Below, piece by piece: positions 25,654-33,610 of a DNA stretch of 64,000 nucleotides. Each line of letters begins with the position of its first letter. Within the stretch, counting starts at the first letter, position 1. Location of the stretch: NCBI RefSeq assembly GCF_030012215.1, contig NZ_JASCXX010000013.1, forward strand, positions 62,001-126,000, in the 5' to 3' direction. The stretch comes from Anaerobaca lacustris. Its GTDB lineage: Bacteria > Planctomycetota > Phycisphaerae > Sedimentisphaerales > Anaerobacaceae. The notes beneath the pieces were generated by a model that had not been told where the DNA came from, did no database searches, and saw only the letters and a program-made list of their open reading frames with translations. The translations under genes and the position numbers were made by a program.

Positions 25654-25679
25654 AATCCCTCAAGAATGCGGACGGTATC

Positions 25680-28259
25680 TCAAGCGTCCGGATGATCGGA
25701 CGCCTCCGTGCCGTCATCATGCGAATCGACATGTTCCTTCGCCAACGTCTTTGCGCCGGGTAGATGCTCCTTGACCTCTGCAATGCGCCGGACGATGTCC
25801 TGTTCTCCGATCCGCTGTACGGCTTCGTCCGTGAGCCCGTTTGCCCATGCATCGATCGCATCGAGCACCTGCCTCTGTATGCGCGGCGGGTCTTGGGCAT
25901 GGGGGGCCGTGAGATAGACGCACGTCGCGACGCGCCGGACCTGGTCGCGGCTGTCGAATCCCATGTCCATCGCCCAGGTGATGTATTCGCGGGCTTCCTT
26001 GACCTTCGCCGGCTCGGCATCCAGCAGTTGTTCGGCCGTCGCCAGGCAACGCGCCTTCTCGCACGATTCGAGAAACAGGCGCACCGGATTGCGCGGGTCC
26101 GATCGAGTGGTCGTCCGGGCCTTTCCCGTCGGCCAGTGGGCAAGGCATGTGCCGGCGATCTCTTCCATCTCGGCGATCTTCTCCAGCGTCGCATCCGCTA
26201 AAGCCGGTTCGAGCGTATTGCACACACGATTCCAGAGATGCAGAAACCGCCCAGGGTCCGCGTGAAGCCTTCGAAACGCTCGATCCAGAAGCGGACCTGC
26301 ACGGCGCAGCAGATTGTGCGGGCGATCCCGCTGGTCGTCCAGGGCATCTGAGGCCGGCTCGTACAGCAGACGGCCGGCCGCCTGCTCCAAAGCGGCTCGC
26401 ATGTCCGCCCGCGCTTCCGAGTCGGTGTCACGGGATGACTCGCCGATCAGGCCGAACAGCGGCGCGATCGTTGCCCACGAGTCGGGGCGAAGACTCAGCG
26501 CTTCGGCCAGGACCGCCTCCATCTTCTCGGAGGAAAGGCCTTCTCGCGGCAACATGGCCAAGGCGGTCTGAAGACGATGGCGCGCCTGGTGTGCGTCAAG
26601 CTGCGCTCGAAGACGCGGCCAATCCTCGATCTGGCCGTTCGGGTCGTTGAAATGGCACTCCGCCAGCGCCGTGTATGCGGCGTCCGGGACCGGCGTCGTC
26701 CAGTCCGCGGGCCAACTCGTGCGAAGCTGCCGCAGCGACTCCCGGATTCTCTTGCGAACGTCCAGCCGTCGCAAGCGGACGACGTGCCGCTCGGCCCGGA
26801 AAGAGAGTTCGTTCAGAAGTCCCCCCACCTCCTCCGCAGCCTGTGGAGCGAGGCGGGCCCTGTGCTCGTCCAGCCTGTGTCGGAGGTCCTCCGCCTGTCG
26901 TTCGGCGGGCGCCAGGCTCGTGAGTTTGCAGAACCGCTCCAACTCGGAGACGAGCTTGGCACAGGCTCTCTGGAGCTGAAGCTGTTCGAGTTCCTTTTCG
27001 GCGTGGTGTATCGACAGCAGTTCGGCATCCACCCTGGCGAGAAGGTCGCCGCGGCGATCTTGAGAGTCCAGAGCGCAGAGAACCCTTCGCTGGACTTGCA
27101 GGCGGCAGCGCGCCAGTTCGAAGTTGCCCGCAACGACGAGATTCTCGATCTCTGCCAGTTCTTCCTGGGCCAACTGCTCGGCCCGCTGCCCGGGACTCGT
27201 GCCACGGGTCAGTGAGGACGGGACTAGGTTGCCCGGAAGAAGCGCCGCCGCTTCAGCATGGCGATCCTGCAGGCATGAGGAGAGATCATCGTCGCATTCC
27301 GGCCCGGACTCCCCGCCGTGCACAGTGGACGCGCGGCGATCACCCCAAAGCCGCAGCGAACGGGGCCGCTGCCAGTCGTCCAGGTCTTCGACCGTCTGCT
27401 GACGATTCAGCAGGCGGGCCCGAGAGGCGAGATGGCAGGTCAATCGGTTCACAGACCTGTACGTCGGATCGCTCAGAATGGACCATCGCGACGAAGACGT
27501 GTCACCATTGCCCGAAGGGGAGGCTGCAGCGGCTGGCGGATGTATCTCGTCGTCGGTATTCCGCTGAGCCGATTCGGCCCCCAGCCAGAAGAGCTTCGTA
27601 TCCTCGGGAAGCTGGGCGAAGAACTCCGTCAACTCACCGTCCACGGCGCCGGTGAGGTTGTCGGTCGCCGAAGCGACTTCGATCACGTTGAGCAGGTTGA
27701 AGCAGGCGGCCGGCAAGCCCGGCGCCGGCAGGGTGGTATTCGCCTGCGATGCAATCGCCGATCGTGCCAGGTCCTGAACGCCATCGAGCCTTCCCAGACG
27801 GATGCACAGCACGCCTCGATTGTTGTAGGCCAGAAGGCGCAGATGCGATTCGTGGCAACGGGTCTGAAGAAAGGCGTCGTAATAGCTGACAGCGGCCTCG
27901 AAGCGATCGGTCAGCTCGTTGAGCCAGGCGGCGCCCCACAGGAAACGGGCCCGTATGTTCGGCTGGTCCCAACGCCACTGGCATAGAGATTCCACGCGCG
28001 TTCGGAGCGGGTCGATATTCTCGCCGGGCCCACCCCGGCGATACAGGGACTGCAATCGAACGAGCAACTCCTCCGTCAGGGCCTCGAGGTAGGGAGCTTC
28101 GAGGGCGCGTTCGAGCGGCTGCTCCGTCGCCCCGTCGGACGACTTGGCCGGATGGTACCGGTCCACCTTGCCGTCGAAGACCATCTGCGCCAGAGAGGCC
28201 GGCATGACCTTCACTTCACGGTTGTCGACACGAACCCTCAGCATGGAACTCTCGTCCAC
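25680..28259 (-). CDS. Helical-repeat (TPR-like) protein, first gene of the VWA/tubulin-like operon
   Basis: The 859-residue protein starts at GTG 28259; an in-frame ATG at 28244 (MLRVRVDNREVKVM) is a good alternative. After a short beta N-terminus (MLRVRVDNREVKVMPASLAQ, MVFDGKVDRY) the rest is almost wholly helical. A TPR-like pair lies near 115-170 (WGAAWLNELTDRFEAAVSYY, LAYNNRGVLCIRLGRLDG), then a low-complexity linker near 235-260, a heptad-rich stretch around 390-500 and an Arg/Glu-rich C-terminus. No signal peptide or membrane helix is seen. It ends 26 bases before the VWA gene, so they are one transcript. It probably serves as a cytoplasmic scaffold for the VWA/GTPase system; I know no named family for it. 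Confidence 0.8.
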   Translation of the reverse strand: MDESSMLRVRVDNREVKVMPASLAQMVFDGKVDRYHPAKSSDGATEQPLERALEAPYLEALTEELLVRLQSLYRRGGPGENIDPLRTRVESLCQWRWDQPNIRARFLWGAAWLNELTDRFEAAVSYYDAFLQTRCHESHLRLLAYNNRGVLCIRLGRLDGVQDLARSAIASQANTTLPAPGLPAACFNLLNVIEVASATDNLTGAVDGELTEFFAQLPEDTKLFWLGAESAQRNTDDEIHPPAAAASPSGNGDTSSSRWSILSDPTYRSVNRLTCHLASRARLLNRQQTVEDLDDWQRPRSLRLWGDRRASTVHGGESGPECDDDLSSCLQDRHAEAAALLPGNLVPSSLTRGTSPGQRAEQLAQEELAEIENLVVAGNFELARCRLQVQRRVLCALDSQDRRGDLLARVDAELLSIHHAEKELEQLQLQRACAKLVSELERFCKLTSLAPAERQAEDLRHRLDEHRARLAPQAAEEVGGLLNELSFRAERHVVRLRRLDVRKRIRESLRQLRTSWPADWTTPVPDAAYTALAECHFNDPNGQIEDWPRLRAQLDAHQARHRLQTALAMLPREGLSSEKMEAVLAEALSLRPDSWATIAPLFGLIGESSRDTDSEARADMRAALEQAAGRLLYEPASDALDDQRDRPHNLLRRAGPLLDRAFRRLHADPGRFLHLWNRVCNTLEPALADATLEKIAEMEEIAGTCLAHWPTGKARTTTRSDPRNPVRLFLESCEKARCLATAEQLLDAEPAKVKEAREYITWAMDMGFDSRDQVRRVATCVYLTAPHAQDPPRIQRQVLDAIDAWANGLTDEAVQRIGEQDIVRRIAEVKEHLPGAKTLAKEHVDSHDDGTEASDHPDA

Positions 28260-28383
28260 TCGAAATCCGAACGCGCGAACCTTACGCTTTCCTCATCCCC
28301 ATCCGTCGTATGTGCATCTCCCGTCGAATCGCCCGGCCGGACATGCACGATCGCTGAGAAAGGGCCCCAGCGATGCCCACACC

Positions 28384-28413
28384 ATTATGCGCGACGAGAT
28401 GGTGTTTGTCCAA
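28384..28413 (-). promoter_or_regulatory. Promoter of the VWA/tubulin-like operon
   Basis: On the minus strand TTGGAC (28413-28408), 18 bases, then CATAAT (28389-28384). It lies 125-140 bases before the first gene and inside the 289-base gap to the 105-residue gene, so the operon can be expressed without that gene. A short stem (TCGCTG/CAGCGA) sits in the leader. Confidence 0.5.
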
Positions 28414-28548
28414 TGGCAATTGTTGCATCTGGTTGCCCGCCGGTGACGGTTCGGATTTCGCTTTGACCGGCCGTGAACGGCCCACAGAGGCGGCAGATGG
28501 AGCCTGGCATGGTCTTGTGAGGGCGGGATGAATTGTCGGTGGCGCGGG

Positions 28549-28866
28549 CTACGCGTGGTTGGCGATCAGCAGAATCCCATCGCAGATCCCCTTGAGCCAG
28601 TTGACCTCTTCCGATTCGCCGACGAGGGGCCCGCCGTCGTTGAAGAGCATGGACTGCCAGAGCGAATCGGGCAGTTCGAAGTCTCTGGTCAACGTGGTCA
28701 CGGTATTCAACGCGGAAAACAGCGATACGAGAACCTTGGTCTGCGCCGGAAGCTTCTCGTACGTGACTCGGATGAAACGTTCGACATTGCCGCCGCCGGG
28801 TTTGTCCGAGGAGGTCTTCTCGCGAGGCGATGGTCCCTTCGTTCCATCGGAGGTTGATCCGTCCAT
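28549..28866 (-). CDS. Small hypothetical protein upstream of the VWA/tubulin-like operon
   Basis: The 105-residue protein has an excellent ribosome site (AAAGGAG) before the ATG at 28866. Residues 1-28 are polar and disordered (Ser/Gly/Lys-rich). The remainder is a compact helical domain (VERFIRVTYEKLPAQTKVLV, LFSALNTVTTLTRDFELPDS, WLKGICDGILLIANHA). There is no membrane helix or known motif. It is co-oriented with the operon starting 289 bases downstream and may be an accessory part of it, but a separate promoter lies between. Confidence 0.7.
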   Translation of the reverse strand: MDGSTSDGTKGPSPREKTSSDKPGGGNVERFIRVTYEKLPAQTKVLVSLFSALNTVTTLTRDFELPDSLWQSMLFNDGGPLVGESEEVNWLKGICDGILLIANHA

Positions 28867-29076
28867 GAATTCTCCTTTCGCTGCACCGGAACGGCTGGAG
28901 CCAATCTCACAACCGCTGCTGCCCGCCTGCCCGGTGAATTCTCAGTCCAAACACGCTCTTCGTGGCTCTCCTGGCCGCCTGAGCGACGTCCCTTCCCGGC
29001 CACGGCACGTTCACCCGGGACCGAGTGAGAACGACACCCGCAATCCGCAACCGCTGTTTCCCCGGAGCGCACGCTT

Positions 29077-29104
29077 ACTCTACGCAGGTTCAACAATCCG
29101 TCAA
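29077..29104 (-). promoter_or_regulatory. Possible promoter of the 105-residue gene
   Basis: On the minus strand TTGACG (29104-29099), 16 bases, then TAGAGT (29082-29077). The leader would be about 200 bases, which lowers confidence. Confidence 0.35.
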
Positions 29105-29132
29105 TTGTGGAGACTACGTATTTTTCCTGCGC

Positions 29133-29516
29133 TCAGCGATCGATGGGTTCCATGATGTACTTGATGAGGTCCCTTCGGCTGATGATGCCGACGAGGCGCC
29201 CGTCCGAGAGGATGGGCACCCTCCGCAGATGGTTTTTGGTCAGGCACTCACACACGGCGATGATGTCATCGTTCTCGTCGAAGCTCAGGACCTCTTCGGT
29301 CATATAGTCCCGAGCCGTTCCGGATGGCGTTTCCTGACCGACAAGGAGACCGATCATGTCCTTTTCGGTTACGATGCCCACGAGCTCGCCGTCGGACTCG
29401 ACGACGGGGACACCGGTGATGTCGTTTTCGATCAGGAGTTCCAGGACTTGACCAATTGGCGTCTCCGGATGGACGTGCACGACGTCCCTTGACATGATGG
29501 CCTTTGTCTCATACAT
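29133..29516 (-). CDS. CBS-pair protein
   Basis: From the ATG at 29516 (AAAGG eight bases upstream) the protein is 127 residues and consists only of two CBS motifs. The first contains VVHVHPETPIGQVLELLIEN, DITGVPVVESDGELVGIVTE. The second contains DENDDIIAVCECLTKNHLRR and VPILSDGRLVGIISRRDLIK. CBS pairs bind adenosine nucleotides and act as energy sensors. It lies 41 bases after a close paralogue on the same strand. The longer open frame upstream (from 29585) runs into the paralogue's end and has no ribosome site. Confidence 0.93.
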   Translation of the reverse strand: MYETKAIMSRDVVHVHPETPIGQVLELLIENDITGVPVVESDGELVGIVTEKDMIGLLVGQETPSGTARDYMTEEVLSFDENDDIIAVCECLTKNHLRRVPILSDGRLVGIISRRDLIKYIMEPIDR

Positions 29517-29557
29517 AGCGAAGCCTTTCGGTTGCCGCCGGGGCAACAATCGTTGTC

Positions 29558-29956
29558 TTACGCCGAGGCACTCTGCGTGAGCCACTGCTGTTTGATGTGC
29601 TTGACGATGTCCTTCCTGCTGATGATTCCGACGAGCGTGCCGTCGCTCAGAATCGGGACGCGCCGGAAGTGGTGCGCCGCCAGACCCTCAGCGATGGCCG
29701 TCACGGCGTCCTCCTGACCGTAGGCGACGACCGACCGCGTCATGAAATCCTCGACCGCGCCGGGCCGATCCTCGATTTCGTAGAGCAGCCGCAGAACGTC
29801 CTTCTCCGTGACGATTCCGACCAGCATCCGATTCTCGTCGACCACAGGAAGTCCGGTAACATTGTTTTCGACCATGATTCGTATGGCCCGGTAGATATCC
29901 GCATCCGCTGCCACGGCCAGTACGTTCGTCTTCATGATGTCTTTTGCCTTCAGCAT
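29558..29956 (-). CDS. CBS-pair protein (tandem paralogue)
   Basis: This 132-residue protein comes from the ATG at 29956 with GGAGG nine bases upstream; a TTG at 29971 is in frame but badly placed. It has two CBS motifs: AADADIYRAIRIMVENNVTG, LPVVDENRMLVGIVTEKDVL and AVTAIAEGLAAHHFRRVPIL, SDGTLVGIISRKDIVKHI. It is clearly related along its whole length to the following gene, so a local duplication is likely, and the two may form mixed dimers. The gene is divergent from parA, with both promoters in the 284-base space between. Confidence 0.93.
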   Translation of the reverse strand: MLKAKDIMKTNVLAVAADADIYRAIRIMVENNVTGLPVVDENRMLVGIVTEKDVLRLLYEIEDRPGAVEDFMTRSVVAYGQEDAVTAIAEGLAAHHFRRVPILSDGTLVGIISRKDIVKHIKQQWLTQSASA

Positions 29957-30131
29957 CTGGCGAACCTCCAAGGGCTATACGGGTCCCATAACCAATGATC
30001 CCTATGTCCAGTGCTCTTATCGGCAGCCCTATGACGGGACATAAGGATTTCCTTGGGCTTGCGTCTGTCGAGCGGCGCTCTGGCGGCACTTTCCGGCACG
30101 GCCTTGTCGCGTCGGCAGGTCGGTTTTTTAC

Positions 30132-30161
30132 TTGAAATGACCGGGCCCCGGAGGGTAAAAT
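30132..30161 (+). promoter_or_regulatory. Promoter of parA
   Basis: TTGAAA (30132-30137), 18-base spacer, TAAAAT (30156-30161), about 80 bases before the ATG at 30241. Confidence 0.6.
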
Positions 30162-30240
30162 AGAAGTAACGGATGCGCGGGTGACGACCGAACGGAGGCG
30201 ATTCAATCCCTGATGCAGTTGGCTCGACTCTACTGGCGTG

Positions 30241-31050
30241 ATGCAGATCATAGCCGTTTCAAATCAGAAGGGGGGGTGCGGCAAAACGACCACCTCGATC
30301 AATCTGGCCGGGGCCTTCGCTCGGATGAGCTACAAGGTTCTGCTGGTGGACTGCGATCCGCAAGGACATGCCACGCTCGGTCTGGGATACGACCCGGCCC
30401 AACTCGACGCCACGGTCTACGATGTCATGACCGGGTCTGTCGATTCGGTGGCATCGGTCGCCCGGCGAACCGGCATGGATGGCCTTGACCTTCTGCCGGC
30501 CAATATGCTGCTGACCGGGATCGAGATGGAGTTGCACAATGTGCCCGGAAAGGAGCTGATCCTGGGCGAGCAACTGCGCGTCCTTTCCGATTGGTACGAC
30601 GTGTGCCTGATTGACTGCCCATCGACGCTCGGCCTGGTCATGCTGAACGCTTTGACCGCCAGCACGAGCGTGGTCGTTCCGGTCCAGGCGCACTTCTACG
30701 CCATTGACGGTCTCAAGCGACTCCTTGAGACGATTGAGGTGATGCGCACGCGATTTCACCCTTGCCTGGTCCGACCGCTCGGATTGGTGTTGACGTTCGT
30801 CGAGGGTCGAACGCTGCTGAGCCAGCGGGTGGAAGAGGGTCTGCGCGATTTGTTCGGGCCGCTGGTCTTCGACACCGTCATCCACAAGACCATCACGTTG
30901 GCCGAGGCGCCAAGCATGGGCCAGGCGATCCAAACCTATGCGCCCGACAGCAGGGGAGCCGCAGAATATGAGGCCCTCGCCCGCGAAATTCTGGGCCGGC
31001 TCCACAGGCCGGACGTCATCGACATCCCTGCCCACGAGATGCCCCTGTAG
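30241..31050 (+). CDS. parA: ParA/Soj-family ATPase (orphan)
   Basis: This 269-residue deviant-Walker ATPase starts at ATG 30241, with a GTG directly before it. Walker A is SNQKGGCGKTTTSINLA with the signature lysine before GG, the switch I segment is VLLVDCDPQGHATLGLG, and the Walker B-like strand is CLIDCPSTLGLVMLNAL. The last part (TITLAEAPSMGQAIQTYAP) is typical of chromosomal ParA. Known: ParA dimers on DNA segregate parS-ParB complexes or position other cargo. No parB is adjacent; instead ftsW and murG follow, so it may position cell-wall or division machinery, or pair with a distant parB. An independent promoter precedes ftsW. Confidence 0.92.
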   Translation: MQIIAVSNQKGGCGKTTTSINLAGAFARMSYKVLLVDCDPQGHATLGLGYDPAQLDATVYDVMTGSVDSVASVARRTGMDGLDLLPANMLLTGIEMELHNVPGKELILGEQLRVLSDWYDVCLIDCPSTLGLVMLNALTASTSVVVPVQAHFYAIDGLKRLLETIEVMRTRFHPCLVRPLGLVLTFVEGRTLLSQRVEEGLRDLFGPLVFDTVIHKTITLAEAPSMGQAIQTYAPDSRGAAEYEALAREILGRLHRPDVIDIPAHEMPL

Positions 31051-31092
31051 GCGGCATAGGCTCGGCCTTTTTTTGCAGATTGAAACGCGGGT

Positions 31093-31121
31093 TTGCCGAA
31101 AGGTAAACTGGGGGATATACT
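31093..31121 (+). promoter_or_regulatory. Promoter of ftsW-murG
   Basis: TTGCCG (31093-31098), 17 bases, TATACT (31116-31121). The likely start site near 31128 would leave only ~12 bases before the GTG at 31140, which favours the ATG at 31176. Confidence 0.6.
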
Positions 31122-31175
31122 CTATGGCGTCCCCACGAGGTGGCAATCAGAGAAGTGTTTAGAGCCAATGATGTT

Positions 31176-32354
31176 ATGAACGATCCACAGGGCCGGCTGG
31201 CCGATTACATCGCCATGGTGATCGTCTTTCTGATGGGCATCGGGGCGGTGATGGTCTTCTCGGCCGGGGCGAACCTCGGCTACGAGTTCGACCTGAGGCG
31301 GTTCTACGACTTCCCCGCCCTGCGGCAGATCATGTTCTTCCCGTTGGCGGTCGTGGTTCTGCTGGTCGCCTCGTGTCTCGACTACCGATGGCTGCGGCTT
31401 CGCGACCGCTGGTGGAAATCGCTCCCGGTCTGGCTGGTCTTCGTCTCGATCGTTCTGCTGGGCGTCGTTCTCATCCCGCAATTGGGCACCCAGATCAACC
31501 AGGCGAGGCGCTGGCTTCGTCTGACGGTCGGGCCGGTCAGCATCAGCTTTCAGCCGTCCGAACTGGCCAAATGGGCGATGGTGTTCGGCCTTGCCGCCGC
31601 ATGCGCCAGGAGCGGGCCGAATGCGCGTCGCTACTGGACGTGGTTCGTCCCTCTGTGCCTGTTGATCGGGCTGGTCTGCGGGTTGATCGTGGTGGAGGAC
31701 TTCGGCACGGCCGTGTTCGTCGCCCTGATCAGCTTTGTGATTCTCGCCATCGCCGGCGTCCGGTGGTGGCACGTTCTGACGTTGCTGCCGTTCGCCGGCG
31801 GTGGACTGATCGCTGGCCTGATCCACTCGCCGCATCGCATCAAGCGCCTGCTGGCCTTCCTGCGCCCGGAGGAGTGGGCCGACGTCGCCTATCAGGCGAA
31901 TCAGTCGCTGATTGCCATCGGCTCCGGCGGGCTCTGGGGCAAGGGGCTCGGCGAGGGGATCTCCAAGTACGGCCATCTGCCCGAGGACACGACGGATTTC
32001 ATCTTTGCCATCGTAGGAGAAGAGCTGGGGCTGATCGGCACGATTGGGGTCATTGGCTTGTTCATCGTGTTCGTTGGCCTCGGCTGGGTGGTGGTGATGC
32101 GTTGCCGCGACCGGTTCGGCAGGCTCCTGGCGGCCGGCATCGTCCTGACGATCAGCATCCAGGCGGCGATCAACATCGGGGTTGTGACGGTCGTTCTGCC
32201 GACCAAGGGGATTCCGCTGCCCTTCATCAGCTCGGGGGGCACGAGCATGTTGTTGTCGGCCGCGGCCGTGGGCGTGCTGCTCAATATTGCCTCGCAGACC
32301 GATCGCAGCGATTCCGATATGTGCGACCGTGCCGATGGCGATTCCGATGTCTGA
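31176..32354 (+). CDS. ftsW: FtsW/RodA-family peptidoglycan polymerase (SEDS)
   Basis: The ATG at 31176 gives 392 residues beginning MNDPQGRLADYIAMVIVFLM; a GTG at 31140 would add 12. About ten transmembrane helices are visible. SEDS hallmarks are present: FQPSELAKWAMV, VVEDFGTAVFVAL, AYQANQSLIAIGSGGLWGKG, FIFAIVGEELGLIG and PFISSGGTSMLL. The protein polymerises lipid II at the septum (FtsW) or wall (RodA). The neighbouring murG argues for FtsW, as in division-cell-wall clusters. The C-terminal tail is Asp/Ser-rich. It shows that the organism makes peptidoglycan. Expressed with murG 38 bases downstream. Confidence 0.93.
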   Translation: MNDPQGRLADYIAMVIVFLMGIGAVMVFSAGANLGYEFDLRRFYDFPALRQIMFFPLAVVVLLVASCLDYRWLRLRDRWWKSLPVWLVFVSIVLLGVVLIPQLGTQINQARRWLRLTVGPVSISFQPSELAKWAMVFGLAAACARSGPNARRYWTWFVPLCLLIGLVCGLIVVEDFGTAVFVALISFVILAIAGVRWWHVLTLLPFAGGGLIAGLIHSPHRIKRLLAFLRPEEWADVAYQANQSLIAIGSGGLWGKGLGEGISKYGHLPEDTTDFIFAIVGEELGLIGTIGVIGLFIVFVGLGWVVVMRCRDRFGRLLAAGIVLTISIQAAINIGVVTVVLPTKGIPLPFISSGGTSMLLSAAAVGVLLNIASQTDRSDSDMCDRADGDSDV

Positions 32355-32392
32355 CAGGGTTCCACGTGGACTGACCAGCAGGGAGGCTGCCG

Positions 32393-33538
32393 TTGAGTGA
32401 CATCTCGTTCTTCTTCGCCGGTGGAGGGACAGGCGGGCACATCTATCCGGCCCTGGCGGTGGCCGAGCAGATCGTCGAACATCGGCCCGATGCGCGGATT
32501 CACTTCCTTTGCAGCACGCGTGCGGTCGATGCGCGAATTCTGGACGGGACGACCTTTCCGTACACCGCTCTGCCCGCAACGGGCCTGTATTTCGATCCGC
32601 GCCGATTCGTCGCCTTCTGCCGGACGTTCCGGCAAAGCTATCGTCTGGCCCGGCATCTGATCGCCGACAGTCCGCGTCCCGTCATCATCGGGGCCGGCGG
32701 GTTCGTGGCGGCGCCGGTGTGCATGGCCGGTCACAGGCTCGGCGTCCCCGTCGTGTTGGTCAACGTCGATCTCCTGCCCGGCCGAGCCAACCGGCTCAGC
32801 GCCCGCTGGGCCGACGAGATCTTCGTTCAATTCGAGGAAAGCACCCGCACGTTCGGCGCTCGCCGCGCCACCGTCACAGCGATCGGCTGTCCCTTGCGAA
32901 AGGGATTCGCCCAGCCCGACCGGAGGCGGGCCATCGAGGCCCTGGACCTGGACGCAGACAAGAAGACCCTGCTGATCACGGGGGCATCGAGCGGGGCGAC
33001 GCGCATCAACGAGGCGATCTGCATGTTGCTTGCGAAGCTCGATGCATTCGCCGAGACGTGGCAGATCGTCCACCTGACGGGCCTGGACCATCACGAGCAG
33101 GTGGCGAGCCGGTACGAGGGAGTCCGCATACGCCACAAGGTGGTCAGCTACTACGATCAGATGCCGGACCTTCTCGCGACGGCGGATCTGCTCGTGGGAC
33201 GTAGCGGCGCCGTCAGCGTTGCCGAGTACGCCGTCGCAGGCGCGCCGAGCATCTGTATGCCGTATCCCCACCACAAGGACAGACACCAGTACCGCAACGC
33301 CGGGAAGCTCGTCGAGGTGGGCGCGGCGGTCATCGTGGACGACGTCAGCGACCCGGACGACCGCGCCGATTGGCTCTGGGAAGAACTGCAACCACTGATG
33401 GCCGACGACGCAGTGCGCCGCCAGATGGCCGACGCCTGCAAGCTCATCGCGAGGCCCCATGCCGCCGCCGACATCGCACAGCGGCTGATCCGCCTGGCCG
33501 AACGCGCCAGCGGTCTGGGATGGGAAAGAGGGGCTTGA
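32393..33538 (+). CDS. murG: UDP-GlcNAc--lipid I N-acetylglucosaminyltransferase
   Basis: This 381-residue enzyme adds GlcNAc to lipid I to form lipid II on the cytoplasmic side of the membrane. Motifs: FAGGGTGGHIYPALAVAE near the N-terminus, the PGRANRLSARWADEIF segment, GASSGATRIN in place of the usual GGSQGA, and the donor-binding region LVGRSGAVSVAEYAVAGAPS followed by PYPHHKDRHQYRNA. The start is TTG 32393, with GGGAGG six bases before it; no in-frame ATG fits. Directly after ftsW, so lipid II synthesis and polymerisation are co-expressed. Confidence 0.94.
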   Translation: MSDISFFFAGGGTGGHIYPALAVAEQIVEHRPDARIHFLCSTRAVDARILDGTTFPYTALPATGLYFDPRRFVAFCRTFRQSYRLARHLIADSPRPVIIGAGGFVAAPVCMAGHRLGVPVVLVNVDLLPGRANRLSARWADEIFVQFEESTRTFGARRATVTAIGCPLRKGFAQPDRRRAIEALDLDADKKTLLITGASSGATRINEAICMLLAKLDAFAETWQIVHLTGLDHHEQVASRYEGVRIRHKVVSYYDQMPDLLATADLLVGRSGAVSVAEYAVAGAPSICMPYPHHKDRHQYRNAGKLVEVGAAVIVDDVSDPDDRADWLWEELQPLMADDAVRRQMADACKLIARPHAAADIAQRLIRLAERASGLGWERGA

Positions 33539-33562
33539 CGTAAGTCAATTGCATGGTAGCAT
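33535..33562 (+). promoter_or_regulatory. Promoter of the DUF1080 gene
   Basis: TTGACG (33535-33540), 16 bases, TAGCAT (33557-33562). The -35 box overlaps the murG stop codon. Confidence 0.5.
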
Positions 33563-33610
33563 CATGGCCTGGGTCTTCAATGGTTTTTGGAACAGTAAGG
33601 AGTTCAGGCA

